Source: Mycolicibacterium senegalense
GTDB lineage: Bacteria; Actinomycetota; Actinomycetes; Mycobacteriales; Mycobacteriaceae
DNA: 64,000 bases
Assembly (NCBI RefSeq): GCF_019645875.1
Contig: NZ_CP081000.1
Coordinates: forward strand, 1,922,001 to 1,986,000
Reading direction: 5' to 3'
The position numbers and the translations under genes are program-made. Position 1 is the stretch's first letter. Each line of letters begins with the position of its first letter. Shown here piece by piece: positions 44,148 through 52,457 of the stretch. The notes beneath the pieces were generated by a model. It saw only the letters and a list, made by a program, of their open reading frames with translations, did no database searches and was not told where the DNA came from.

Positions 44148-45408
44148 TGCGGAAGACCTTACCGCCTTTCATTACAAAATCCACATGTTGTGTAACGCTG
44201 ATGTCCTCGAGCGGATTGCCCGGTACCGCGATGATGTCAGCGAGCAAGCCCTCGGCCAGTCGGCCGCGGTCGGTGACGTTGATCAGATCGGCCGCGATCG
44301 TGGTGGCCGAGCGCAGCACCGCGGCCGGTGGCATGCCCCACTCGACCAGCGTGACGAGTTCGTCGGCGTTCTTCCCGTGCGGGATGGCCGGCGCGTCGGT
44401 GCCGACGGCGATCTTCACCCCGGCCTCGTAGGCGGCCTTGATCGACGTCTCGGCCTTCGGGAACATCTCGGCAGCCTTGTCCTGCAATACCTTCGGTGCC
44501 TTGGACACATCCATGGCCTGAGCCAGGCGACGCGTGGTGACCAGGAACCGGTCGTGCTCGACCAGCATCTGGATCGCTTCGTCGTCCATCAGGAAGCCGT
44601 GCTCGATGCAGTCGATGCCGCAGGCTACGGCATGCTTGACGGCCTCGGCGCCATGGGTGTGGGCCGCGACGCGCAGCCCGCGGCGGTGTGCCTCGTCGAC
44701 GATGACACGCAGCTCTTCATCCGAATAGTGTTGTGCCCCGGCCTCTCCGGTGAGCGACATAACACCGCCCGAGCAACACACTTTGATCAGCTGGGCGCCG
44801 TGCTTGATCTGGTAGCGCACCGCTTTGCGGATCTCGTCGACCCCGTTGGCGATGCCCTCCTCGATGGTGAGCTCCAGCACGCCCGGCATGAACGCCGCGA
44901 ACATGGTCGGATCGAGATGCCCGCCGGTGGGCGTGATGGCGTGTCCGGCCGGGACGATGCGCGGACCGTCGATCCAGCCCGCGTCGATGGCCTTGCCGAG
45001 GGCGACATCGAGCAGGTATCCGCCGGTCTTGACGAACAGTCCGAGGTTGCGCACCGTGGTGAACCCCGCGCGCAGGGTGCGTCGGGCGTTGCCCACGGCC
45101 CGCAGCACGCGGGTCGGGGGATCGTCCTGCACCTGGGACAGGCCGGGGTTCTCCCCGCGGCCGCCCATGAGCAGGTTGACCTCCATGTCCATCAGGCCGG
45201 GCAGCAGGATCGAGTCGCCGAGATCGATGATTTCGTCGTCAGGACCGATGAGTGGGTCTGATTTGCCGTCTCCGACGGCTGGGTCTGATTTGCCGTCTCC
45301 GACGGCGATGATGCGGTCTCCGTCGACACGGACAATGCCGGGACGAATGATCGTCCCGGCATCGACGTCGACCAGACCCGCGGCTTTGAGGGTCAGCACA
45401 TTCGACAC
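44131..45408 (-). CDS. Amidohydrolase (imidazolonepropionase-like) with altered first metal motif
   Basis: A 425-aa urease-superfamily hydrolase. The N-terminal HxH metal pair is replaced by Glu76-x-Asn78 (LMDMEVNL), while the bridging Lys209, His250, His270 and Asp338 of the metal centre are all present (IKVCC, AAHTHG, IEHGF, GTDAP). It may bind a single metal. A 9-residue in-frame tandem duplication (about 37-54) is encoded by a 27-bp repeat. GTG 45408 lies just after the preceding stop. It is likely to hydrolyse a cyclic amide, lactone or similar ring. Confidence 0.82.
   Translation of the reverse strand: MSNVLTLKAAGLVDVDAGTIIRPGIVRVDGDRIIAVGDGKSDPAVGDGKSDPLIGPDDEIIDLGDSILLPGLMDMEVNLLMGGRGENPGLSQVQDDPPTRVLRAVGNARRTLRAGFTTVRNLGLFVKTGGYLLDVALGKAIDAGWIDGPRIVPAGHAITPTGGHLDPTMFAAFMPGVLELTIEEGIANGVDEIRKAVRYQIKHGAQLIKVCCSGGVMSLTGEAGAQHYSDEELRVIVDEAHRRGLRVAAHTHGAEAVKHAVACGIDCIEHGFLMDDEAIQMLVEHDRFLVTTRRLAQAMDVSKAPKVLQDKAAEMFPKAETSIKAAYEAGVKIAVGTDAPAIPHGKNADELVTLVEWGMPPAAVLRSATTIAADLINVTDRGRLAEGLLADIIAVPGNPLEDISVTQHVDFVMKGGKVFRNEHIN
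45254..45307. repeat. 27-bp tandem duplication inside the amidohydrolase gene
   Basis: Two adjacent 27-bp units (45254-45280 and 45281-45307) differ only at the last base, giving an in-frame repeat of VGDGKSDP plus one residue near the N terminus, away from the metal ligands. Confidence 0.9.
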
Positions 45409-45410
45409 GC

Positions 45411-45740
45411 CTAGACCACCGGCTCCTTGATGAGATTGATGTAGGCCGCACCGCTGTCGAGCACGCGCGGTTGCTTCCACACCTCGACGGGGAAGCTGAC
45501 CTGGACGATCGACTGTCCAAGGTGCACAAGCGCTTTGGCGTCGTCGGGCATGCTCGCCAGCGGGAAGCGCGCGTCGACGTAGACCATGATGTCCTCGAGC
45601 CGGGCCATGCCGGCATCGTAGAGCTCCTGCATCTCGTCCATCGTGGAGTTGAGACGCTTCTGATAGCGCTCCTCCTCGGTGGGCAGGCACCAGTCGCTGA
45701 ACCGCTCCAGGTCGGCGAATTCCTCGGGCAGCTTAGACAT
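45411..45740 (-). CDS. Small protein encoded between Rieske oxygenase and amidohydrolase
   Basis: A 109-aa acidic protein not recognised as a known family. It has a charged N-terminal half (PTEEERYQKRLNSTMDEMQELYDAG), which is probably helical, and a beta-like C terminus (VHLGQSIVQVSFPVEVWKQPRVLDSG). ATG 45740 overlaps the Rieske gene's 3' end by 8 bp, so it is translationally coupled to it. A small subunit or accessory protein of the oxygenase is a reasonable hypothesis; no cofactor motif is visible. Confidence 0.8.
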   Translation of the reverse strand: MSKLPEEFADLERFSDWCLPTEEERYQKRLNSTMDEMQELYDAGMARLEDIMVYVDARFPLASMPDDAKALVHLGQSIVQVSFPVEVWKQPRVLDSGAAYINLIKEPVV

Positions 45741-47073
45741 TGACTTCATCCTTCTTGTCAGCACCGGCGTGCTTGCCGTTGGCCGAACCGTTGCCGTTGG
45801 CTTTGGCCTCTTTGTACCGGTCCACGTACTTATGGGCGGTGTGGTGCAGGTGGCGCAGCAGGATTTCCTGGTCGCACAGCGGGAAGTCGAGCACGGCGCG
45901 GGTGCCGATCTGGGTCTGGGTGGCTTCCAGCGTGTTGGCGTCCTGGAACGCGTACTCCTTGAACGTCACCGCCGCCAATTCCTGGGAGAGCCGCTCGCGC
46001 AGGTTCTTCGGCGGCACGAAGTACAAGTCGGCCTCGAAGATATGGCTGTCCACGCCAGTGGGCCAGTAGTTGTAGGTCAGGTACCAGCCCGGGGCCCAGA
46101 AGAGCAGGGTGAAGTTCGGGAAGAACTCGAACGAGTCCTGGCCCCAGGTCGCGTGCCGGCCGGGGTTGATCGCCGGTGGCAGCTCATCGGGCAGAATGCC
46201 CTTGATATCGGGGCGATCCCACGGTCCGAACAGGCCACTGTGCAAGATGCGCTCGATGGGCTTGACCATCTTGAGGTCCTTGGGCGGGCTCATGCCGCCC
46301 CAGGAGGAGATCATCGAGTGATCGCCCTTGATGTCGTAGTGCAGCGCCTCGAAGCCGAACTTGGCCAGCTTCTCGGCTTCCTCCTTCTCCGCCTGCTTCA
46401 TGTGCAGGATCGGCGCGTGGTAGAACTCGACGAACGCGTCGATGAACAGCTTCCAGTTGGCCTTGACCTCCGAGCGGTAGCTGTAGTGCTCGGTCATCTC
46501 GTGGAAGGGGTAACCCTTCAGGCCCTCGCCGAATTCGCCCAGGTACTCCTCGAGCGAGACGGCGTCGTCGTCGAAGTTGACGAAGATGAAGCCCTCCCAC
46601 ACCTCGCAGCGCACCGGCTTGAGCGGGTAGTCGGCCTTGTCGACGTCGAAGAACTCCTGCTCCTGCTGGATGAAGGTCAGGTCGCCCTTGAGGTTGTAGC
46701 GCCAGGCGTGGTACTTGCAGACGAACTGGCGGCAGCTACCGGAGACCTCCTCGCCGGGGTAGTCGTTCCAGACCAGCTTGTTGCCGCGGTGGCGGCACAA
46801 GTTGTAGAACGCCCGGATCTGTTCGCCGTCGTTGACGATGATGATGGACGTGCCCGGGCCGACCGACGGCAGCTCGCGGGTGATGTAGCTGCCTTTCTTG
46901 GGGATCAGCTCCACCCGGCCCATCTGTAGCCAGGTCTTGCGGAAGATGGCCTGCTGCTCCAGCTTCCAGTGCTCGGGGTCGATCGAATCCTCGTAATTGA
47001 CTGGTGCGGTGCCGAGTTCGGGCCAGTTCTCGGTCCAACTACCGACAGCCGGCTTCGGGAAGAACGCCATCAT
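45733..47073 (-). CDS. Rieske non-haem iron oxygenase, alpha subunit
   Basis: A 446-aa ring-hydroxylating oxygenase alpha subunit. Rieske ligands: Cys93 and His95 (LCRHRG), Cys119 and His122 (CKYH), with an unusually long 23-residue spacer versus the common 15-17. Mononuclear iron site: NWKLFIDAFVEFYHAPILH (about 206-224) with His219 and His224. The C terminus is a low-complexity Gly/Asn/Lys tail (about 425-446). It hydroxylates an aromatic ring or alkyl position; no reductase is adjacent, and the orphan [2Fe-2S] ferredoxin at 4209 shares its operator type. Confidence 0.92.
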   Translation of the reverse strand: MMAFFPKPAVGSWTENWPELGTAPVNYEDSIDPEHWKLEQQAIFRKTWLQMGRVELIPKKGSYITRELPSVGPGTSIIIVNDGEQIRAFYNLCRHRGNKLVWNDYPGEEVSGSCRQFVCKYHAWRYNLKGDLTFIQQEQEFFDVDKADYPLKPVRCEVWEGFIFVNFDDDAVSLEEYLGEFGEGLKGYPFHEMTEHYSYRSEVKANWKLFIDAFVEFYHAPILHMKQAEKEEAEKLAKFGFEALHYDIKGDHSMISSWGGMSPPKDLKMVKPIERILHSGLFGPWDRPDIKGILPDELPPAINPGRHATWGQDSFEFFPNFTLLFWAPGWYLTYNYWPTGVDSHIFEADLYFVPPKNLRERLSQELAAVTFKEYAFQDANTLEATQTQIGTRAVLDFPLCDQEILLRHLHHTAHKYVDRYKEAKANGNGSANGKHAGADKKDEVNV

Positions 47074-47106
47074 CTACCTACTTTCTTTCTCAAGCCTTGT
47101 TCGGGC

Positions 47107-47637
47107 TCAGTGGCCGGATTCCGGCGCGATTCCAAAGGTGTTGTAAGCCATGGCCATCAGGCCATAGCCGCCGATCGTGAACACCAGGTCCATCCGCTGC
47201 TGCTCGGAGAGGTGCTGGCTGAGGGCGGCCCAGGTGGCGTCCGATATCCGTGAGTCCGCATCGAGTTCGTCAACAGCGTCGATCACGTGCTGATCGAGCG
47301 CAGTTACGCCCTCGCCGCTGGTGCTGCTGGCGATCTGCTCATCGGTGAGACCCTCGGCCTTGCCGATGAAGGCGTGGTGGGTCCACTCGTATTCGCATTG
47401 CTTGCGATGGGCGATCCGCAGGATCGCCAGTTCGCGCATCTGCGCGTCGAGGGTCGAGCGGAACAGCAGGTGATTGCTGAACCGGAGGAACGCCTTGGTC
47501 AGCGCGGGGTGGCGGGCCAGGGTCGAAAGTGCGGTCCCCGCACCCTCGGGGTTGAGCCGCTCCTCCGGAAGCATGACCGACAGTGCTCGTCGCACATCGT
47601 CGTCCCACTCCTCGGCGGGCAAGGGGGCCAAGCGCAC
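47107..47637 (-). CDS. Carboxymuconolactone decarboxylase/AhpD-family protein
   Basis: A 176-aa CMD-fold protein: the core ELAILRIAHRKQCEYEWTHHAFIGKAEGL carries a single Cys before the HH pair, not the CxxC of AhpD peroxidases. GTG 47637 is preceded by AGGAG. It is first in the minus-strand Rieske operon, with an operator variant (47682-47696) upstream. Likely a small-molecule decarboxylase, lyase or isomerase; redox function is less likely without the second Cys. Confidence 0.85.
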   Translation of the reverse strand: MRLAPLPAEEWDDDVRRALSVMLPEERLNPEGAGTALSTLARHPALTKAFLRFSNHLLFRSTLDAQMRELAILRIAHRKQCEYEWTHHAFIGKAEGLTDEQIASSTSGEGVTALDQHVIDAVDELDADSRISDATWAALSQHLSEQQRMDLVFTIGGYGLMAMAYNTFGIAPESGH

Positions 47638-47681
47638 GGGGCGGTTCTCCTCTCGATGACCCAGCTGTGACTCTCGGTTGC

Positions 47682-47696
47682 GAGAATCAGGTTCTC
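47682..47696. promoter_or_regulatory. Variant operator GAGAAT-CAG-GTTCTC
   Basis: One mismatch to consensus, 45 bp upstream of the CMD/Rieske operon start (47637), in the divergent region shared with the amidohydrolase operon. Confidence 0.65.
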
Positions 47697-47801
47697 ATTT
47701 CCGACTAAGAGGTTTCCATCTTTTGCGTCGATGGTCAACAAGAACGTGGCGGTCCATCCGGTGACCTGGCCAAATCTCCTCGTCAGCGGCATCAGACATT
47801 G

Positions 47802-47842
47802 ATTCTCTCTAGGCGAGAAGCTAGTTTTCTCTCATAGAGAAC
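47802..47842. promoter_or_regulatory. Cluster of four alternating ATTCTC/GAGAA half-sites
   Basis: Half-sites at 47802-47807, 47815-47820, 47826-47831 and 47837-47842 alternate in orientation with spacers different from the canonical 3 bp. They lie 33 bp before the amidohydrolase operon start, and may form a composite or degenerate regulatory site. Confidence 0.45.
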
Positions 47843-47874
47843 CAATGTGACGGTCCACGGAACGGAGCGAGGCA

Positions 47875-49170
47875 GTGAACAAAGACGACATGATCTTGAT
47901 CAGCGTCGATGACCACATCATCGAACCGCCGAACATGTTCAAGAACCACCTTCCCGAGAAGTACCGTGACGAGGCGCCACGTCTGGTGCACAACCCCGAC
48001 GGCAGCGACACCTGGCAGTTCCGCGACACGGTGATCCCGAATGTCGCCCTCAATGCGGTGGCAGGCCGCCCCAAGGAGGAGTACGGACTGGAGCCCCAGG
48101 GGCTCGATGAGATCCGCAAGGGCTGCTACGACCCCGACGAGCGGGTCAAGGACATGAACGCCGGCGGCGTGCTGGCCACCATGAACTTCCCCTCGTTCCC
48201 AGGCTTCGCCGCCCGGTTGTTCGCCACGGACGACGACGAGTTCTCGCTGGCACTTGTCCGGGCCTACAACGACTGGCACATCGACGAATGGTGCGGGTCC
48301 AACCCTGGTCGGTTCATCCCGATGGCCATCCCGGCGATCTGGGACCCCCAACTGTGTGCCGACGAGGTGCGGCGGGTGTCGAAGAAGGGCGTGCACTCGC
48401 TGACGTTCACCGAGAACCCGTCGACCCTGGGCTACCCGTCCTTCCATGACCTGGAGTACTGGAAGCCGTTGTGGGAGGCTCTGGTTGACACCGACACCGT
48501 GATGAACGTGCACATCGGATCGTCGGGCAAACTGGCCATCACGGCCCCCGACGCCCCGATGGACGTGATGATCACACTGCAGCCGATGAACATCGTGCAG
48601 GCCGCTGCCGACCTGTTGTGGTCCGCGCCGATCAAGGCCTATCCGGGACTCAAGATTGCGCTGTCCGAGGGCGGCACCGGCTGGATTCCCTACTTCCTGG
48701 ACCGGGTGGACCGCACCTACGACATGCACTCGACCTGGACCCATCAGGACTTCGGCGGCAAGCTGCCCTCGGAGGTATTCCGGGAGCACTTCATGACCTG
48801 CTTCATCTCCGACCCGGTCGGGGTGAAGAACCGTCACGAGATCGGCGTGGACAACATCTGCTGGGAGATGGACTACCCGCACAGTGACTCGATGTGGCCG
48901 GGCGCGCCCGAGGAACTGCACGCGGTATTCGACACCTACGATGTCCCGGACGACGAGATCAACAAGATCACCCACGAGAACGCCATGCGGCTCTACCATT
49001 TCGAGCCGTTCGCGCACATCCCGAAGGACCAGGCCACCGTCGGCGCGCTGCGCAAGGCCGCCGAGGGGCACGATGTCTCGATCCGCGCATTGAGCCACAA
49101 AGAGAAGACCGGCGCCACCTTCGCCGACTTCCAGGCCAACGCCAAAGCCGTTGCCGGGGCCCGAGACTGA
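47875..49170 (+). CDS. Amidohydrolase-2 family protein (ACMSD-like)
   Basis: A 431-aa TIM-barrel amidohydrolase. The N-terminal metal site is SVDDHIIEPPNMF, with a central NVHIGSSG and a late DYPHSDSMW Asp. GTG 47875 with GGAG upstream. It is a distant paralogue of the product at 28038 and is divergent from the CMD/Rieske operon. It heads an operon with FadE, SDR, CoA-transferase, thiolase and a second FadE, so hydrolytic or decarboxylative ring processing before beta-oxidation is plausible. Confidence 0.88.
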   Translation: MNKDDMILISVDDHIIEPPNMFKNHLPEKYRDEAPRLVHNPDGSDTWQFRDTVIPNVALNAVAGRPKEEYGLEPQGLDEIRKGCYDPDERVKDMNAGGVLATMNFPSFPGFAARLFATDDDEFSLALVRAYNDWHIDEWCGSNPGRFIPMAIPAIWDPQLCADEVRRVSKKGVHSLTFTENPSTLGYPSFHDLEYWKPLWEALVDTDTVMNVHIGSSGKLAITAPDAPMDVMITLQPMNIVQAAADLLWSAPIKAYPGLKIALSEGGTGWIPYFLDRVDRTYDMHSTWTHQDFGGKLPSEVFREHFMTCFISDPVGVKNRHEIGVDNICWEMDYPHSDSMWPGAPEELHAVFDTYDVPDDEINKITHENAMRLYHFEPFAHIPKDQATVGALRKAAEGHDVSIRALSHKEKTGATFADFQANAKAVAGARD

Positions 49171-49180
49171 ACGCCGAGAC

Positions 49181-49194
49181 TTCTCGGCCGAGAA
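49181..49194. promoter_or_regulatory. Perfect 14-bp palindrome TTCTCGGCCGAGAA
   Basis: Perfect dyad between the amidohydrolase stop (49170) and the FadE start (49213). Arms TTCTC/GAGAA are those of the regulon operator but in outward order. It could be an internal promoter operator or an RNA hairpin; function unknown. Confidence 0.4.
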
Positions 49195-49212
49195 ACTAGG
49201 AGAGCACCAGAA

Positions 49213-50403
49213 GTGTCCGGCGGTATGAACTTCGAGCTGACCGAAGACCAGCAGCTGATCCGCACATCAGTGGCGGAGCTGGCAGGCAAGTTCGACGATC
49301 ACTATTGGATGACCAAGGACCAGGCCCACGAGTTCCCGCAGGAGTTCTACGACGCCATCGCCGGCGGTGGCTGGCTCGGTATGACCATCCCCGAGGAGTA
49401 CGGCGGGCACGGCCTGGGCATCACCGAGGCCACCATCCTGGCCGAGGAGGTCGCCCGGTCCGGCGGGGCGATGAATGCCGCCAGCGCGATCCACATGTCG
49501 ATCTTCGGGATGCAGCCCGTGGTGGTGTTCGGCTCCGAGGAGATGAAGAAGGAGACGCTGCCGCGCATCGTCAACGGTGACCTGCACGTGTGCTTCGGCG
49601 TCACCGAACCCGGTGCGGGACTCGACACCTCGCGGATCACCACGTTCGCCAGAAAAGACGGCGACAGTTATGTGGTCAACGGCCGCAAGGTGTGGATCTC
49701 CAAAGCGCTTGAGTCGGAGAAGATCCTGCTGCTCACCCGCACCGAGTCCCGCGAAGACGTCGAAAAACGCGGGGGCAAGCCGACCGACGGGCTGTCGTTG
49801 TTTCTGACCGACCTCGACCGCGATCACGTCGAGATCCGGCCCATCAACAAGATGGGCCGAAACGCGGTGAGCTCCAACGAGCTGTTCATCGACGACCTGC
49901 GGGTGCCCGCCGAACACCTCATCGGTGAGGAGGGCAAGGGGTTCACCTACATCCTGCACGGGCTCAACCCGGAGCGGATGCTCATCGCCGCCGAGGCCCT
50001 CGGCATCGGCCGCGTTGCGCTCGACCGAGCGGTCAAGTACGCCAACGAGCGAGTCGTTTTCGACCGGCCGATCGGCATGAACCAGGGCATCGGATTCCCG
50101 CTGGCGGATTCATTGGCCCGCCTCGACGCCGCCGAGTTGATCTTGCGCAAGGCCACCTGGCTCTACGACAACGGCAAGCCCTGCGGGCGCGAGGCCAACA
50201 TGGCCAAGTACCTGTGCGCCGACGCCGGGTTCGGGGCGGCCGACCGGGCGCTGCAGACCCACGGCGGCATGGGTTACTCCGAGGAGTACAACATCTCGCG
50301 CTTCTTCCGCGAGTCGCGACTGATGAAAATCGCACCGGTGAGCCAGGAGATGATCCTGAACTTCCTGAGCGCCAACGTTCTCGGCCTGCCCAAGAGTTAC
50401 TGA
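49213..50403 (+). CDS. Acyl-CoA dehydrogenase
   Basis: A 396-aa FadE with CFGVTEPGAGLDTSRITT (middle-domain loop; Leu-Asp replaces the usual Ser-Asp) and the C-terminal LQTHGGMGYSEEYNISRFFRESR, where EEY includes the likely catalytic acid region. GTG 49213 follows AGGAG by 9 bp; ATG 49225 is an alternative. It is second in the 47.9-54.8 kb operon. Confidence 0.9.
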   Translation: MSGGMNFELTEDQQLIRTSVAELAGKFDDHYWMTKDQAHEFPQEFYDAIAGGGWLGMTIPEEYGGHGLGITEATILAEEVARSGGAMNAASAIHMSIFGMQPVVVFGSEEMKKETLPRIVNGDLHVCFGVTEPGAGLDTSRITTFARKDGDSYVVNGRKVWISKALESEKILLLTRTESREDVEKRGGKPTDGLSLFLTDLDRDHVEIRPINKMGRNAVSSNELFIDDLRVPAEHLIGEEGKGFTYILHGLNPERMLIAAEALGIGRVALDRAVKYANERVVFDRPIGMNQGIGFPLADSLARLDAAELILRKATWLYDNGKPCGREANMAKYLCADAGFGAADRALQTHGGMGYSEEYNISRFFRESRLMKIAPVSQEMILNFLSANVLGLPKSY

Positions 50404-50419
50404 GGAGACAGCTACACCA

Positions 50420-51178
50420 ATGAAGACCTATTTCGACCTGACCGGACGTTCGGCGCTGGTGACCGGTGCCGGTGCCGGGATCGGCGCCGCCGTTTCGGAG
50501 GCCCTGGCCGCGGCTGGTGCCTCGGTGTTGGTGACCGACATCAGCGGTGAGGCCGCGGCCGCGGTCGCCGAGCGCATCAACACCGCCGGGGGCAAGGCCG
50601 ACAGTGCGGCGCTGGACGTGAGCGACCGCCAGGCGGCCGAAGCCGCCGCTGCCCAGGCGGCCGCACTCACCGAGGGCAACCTGCACATCCTGGTCAACAA
50701 CGCAGGCGTGACCTCTCCGGCCATGTTCCCCAAGCTGACCGACGAGACGTTTCGGCTCACGTTCGACATCCACGTCATGGGCACCTTCCACGTCACGCAG
50801 TCCGCACTGCCGCACATGCCCACCGACGGCACCGGCCGCATCATCAACGTCACCTCTTCGGCGGGTATCACCGGCACCCTCGGCCAGGTCAACTACTCAG
50901 CGGCCAAGGCCGGCCTGATCGGCATCACCAAATCGCTGGCTCGTGAGCTGGCGCCCAAGAACATCATGGTCAACGCGCTGGCTCCGCTGGCGGCCACGCC
51001 GATGACGGAGACGATCCGGACCAACGAGAAGTTCGCGGCCAACATGATGAACCGCATCCCGCTCAAGCGCTGGGCCGAGGCCGACGAGGTCGCGGGAGCC
51101 TTCGTCTTCATGGCATCGGATGCCGCGTCGTACATCACCGGGCAGGTGCTGCCGGTCGATGGCGGCATGGTTATGTGA
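50420..51178 (+). CDS. SDR, FabG-like
   Basis: A 252-aa SDR with TGAGAGIG (about 15-22), NNAGVTS, VTSSAG (Ser) and YSAAK, ending GQVLPVDGGMVM. It probably oxidises a 3-hydroxyacyl-CoA in this beta-oxidation operon. It starts 16 bp after the FadE stop. Confidence 0.87.
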   Translation: MKTYFDLTGRSALVTGAGAGIGAAVSEALAAAGASVLVTDISGEAAAAVAERINTAGGKADSAALDVSDRQAAEAAAAQAAALTEGNLHILVNNAGVTSPAMFPKLTDETFRLTFDIHVMGTFHVTQSALPHMPTDGTGRIINVTSSAGITGTLGQVNYSAAKAGLIGITKSLARELAPKNIMVNALAPLAATPMTETIRTNEKFAANMMNRIPLKRWAEADEVAGAFVFMASDAASYITGQVLPVDGGMVM

Positions 51179-51182
51179 CCCT

Positions 51183-52436
51183 GTGAGCGAGTTGAGGAGC
51201 GAATCGTCGAGCACAGCGGCTGAATCCGCTTTGCCGCTGGCCGGAATCACCGTCATCGCCATGGAGCAGGCGGTGTCCGCGCCGATGTGTACGCGGGTAC
51301 TGGCCGATTTCGGCGCCCGGGTGATCAAGATCGAGAACCCCAAGGGCGGCGACTTCGCCCGTGACTACGACACCGTCGTCAACGGGATGGCCGCGCACTT
51401 CGTGTGGGCGAACCGAGGCAAAGAATCGATCACCCTCAACCTGAAGTCGCCCGAAGGCATGGAGGTGCTGCACCGGTTACTCGACGGGGCCGACGCGTTC
51501 GTCTCCAACTTGGCCCCGGGTGCGACCGCGCGGCTCGGGTTGTCACCGGCCGAGCTGAACGTGCGTCATCCGCAGGTCATTCCGCTGGAGATCGACGGAT
51601 ATGGACCGGGTGGCCCGTTGTCGGAGAAGCGGGCCTACGACTTGCTGGTGCAGGCTGAATCGGGATCGTGTGCCGCCACGGGGTATGCCGGGATGCCGGC
51701 GAAACCCGGTGCCGCAGTAGCGGATATCACGACGGGGCTGTACTCGGCGCTGTCGATCATGGCGCTGCTGCTCGGACGGGCCCGCACGGGGGACACCGCC
51801 GCGGCTCCGGCGGTAGCGGTCAGCTTGTTCGACGCCATGACCGACATCATGGGGTACCAGCTGACCTATACCCAGCATTCCGGGATCGACCAGATCCCGC
51901 TGGGCATGAGCTCGCCTGCGGTCGCGCCCTACGGGGCGTTCGACACCCGCGACGGACAGACGGTGGTGCTGGGCACCACCAACGACCGCGAGTGGCAGCG
52001 GTTGGCCCGCGAGATCATCGAACGCCCGGACCTGGCCGATGACCCTCGGTTCGCCACGAACTCGGACCGCTGCGCACATCGCGACGAGCTCAACAAGGCC
52101 ATCGAATCCTGGTGTGCTCAGCATGATCTCGATGACATCCAGCGGACAGCCGACAAGGCCGGGATCGGTAACTCGCGGTACAACCTGCCCAGTGAGGTGA
52201 TCGAGCATCCGCACCTGAAAGCCCGCGACCGTTGGCGTCCGGTGGCCACTCCGAACGGTGAGATCGCCGCGCTGCTGCCCCCGCCGGTGATCGCCGGGAT
52301 GGAACTGGGCATGGGCCCGGTACCGGCCCTTGGCGAGCACACCGATGTCATCCTGGAGGGAATCGGCTTGAGTGCCGAGCAGATCGCTGCCCTGCGGGAG
52401 CAGGGTGCCATCGGCCCCGCCTACTCGCAGTCCTGA
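51183..52436 (+). CDS. CaiB/BaiF CoA-transferase
   Basis: A 417-aa family III CoA-transferase with GITVIAMEQAVSAPMCTRVLADFGARVIKIE (about 23-52), and the catalytic Asp in AAVADITTGLYSAL. GTG 51183 starts 4 bp after the SDR stop, without an obvious ribosome site, which suggests coupled translation. It is the third such enzyme in the window and probably activates the acid consumed by this operon. Confidence 0.88.
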   Translation: MSELRSESSSTAAESALPLAGITVIAMEQAVSAPMCTRVLADFGARVIKIENPKGGDFARDYDTVVNGMAAHFVWANRGKESITLNLKSPEGMEVLHRLLDGADAFVSNLAPGATARLGLSPAELNVRHPQVIPLEIDGYGPGGPLSEKRAYDLLVQAESGSCAATGYAGMPAKPGAAVADITTGLYSALSIMALLLGRARTGDTAAAPAVAVSLFDAMTDIMGYQLTYTQHSGIDQIPLGMSSPAVAPYGAFDTRDGQTVVLGTTNDREWQRLAREIIERPDLADDPRFATNSDRCAHRDELNKAIESWCAQHDLDDIQRTADKAGIGNSRYNLPSEVIEHPHLKARDRWRPVATPNGEIAALLPPPVIAGMELGMGPVPALGEHTDVILEGIGLSAEQIAALREQGAIGPAYSQS

Positions 52437-52457
52437 TCAACAGAAGCGGAGATTCCC

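Noticed and set aside
45679-46929. Plus-strand reading frame opposite the Rieske gene
   Set aside because: No domain; the minus strand carries the Rieske ligands and the iron site.
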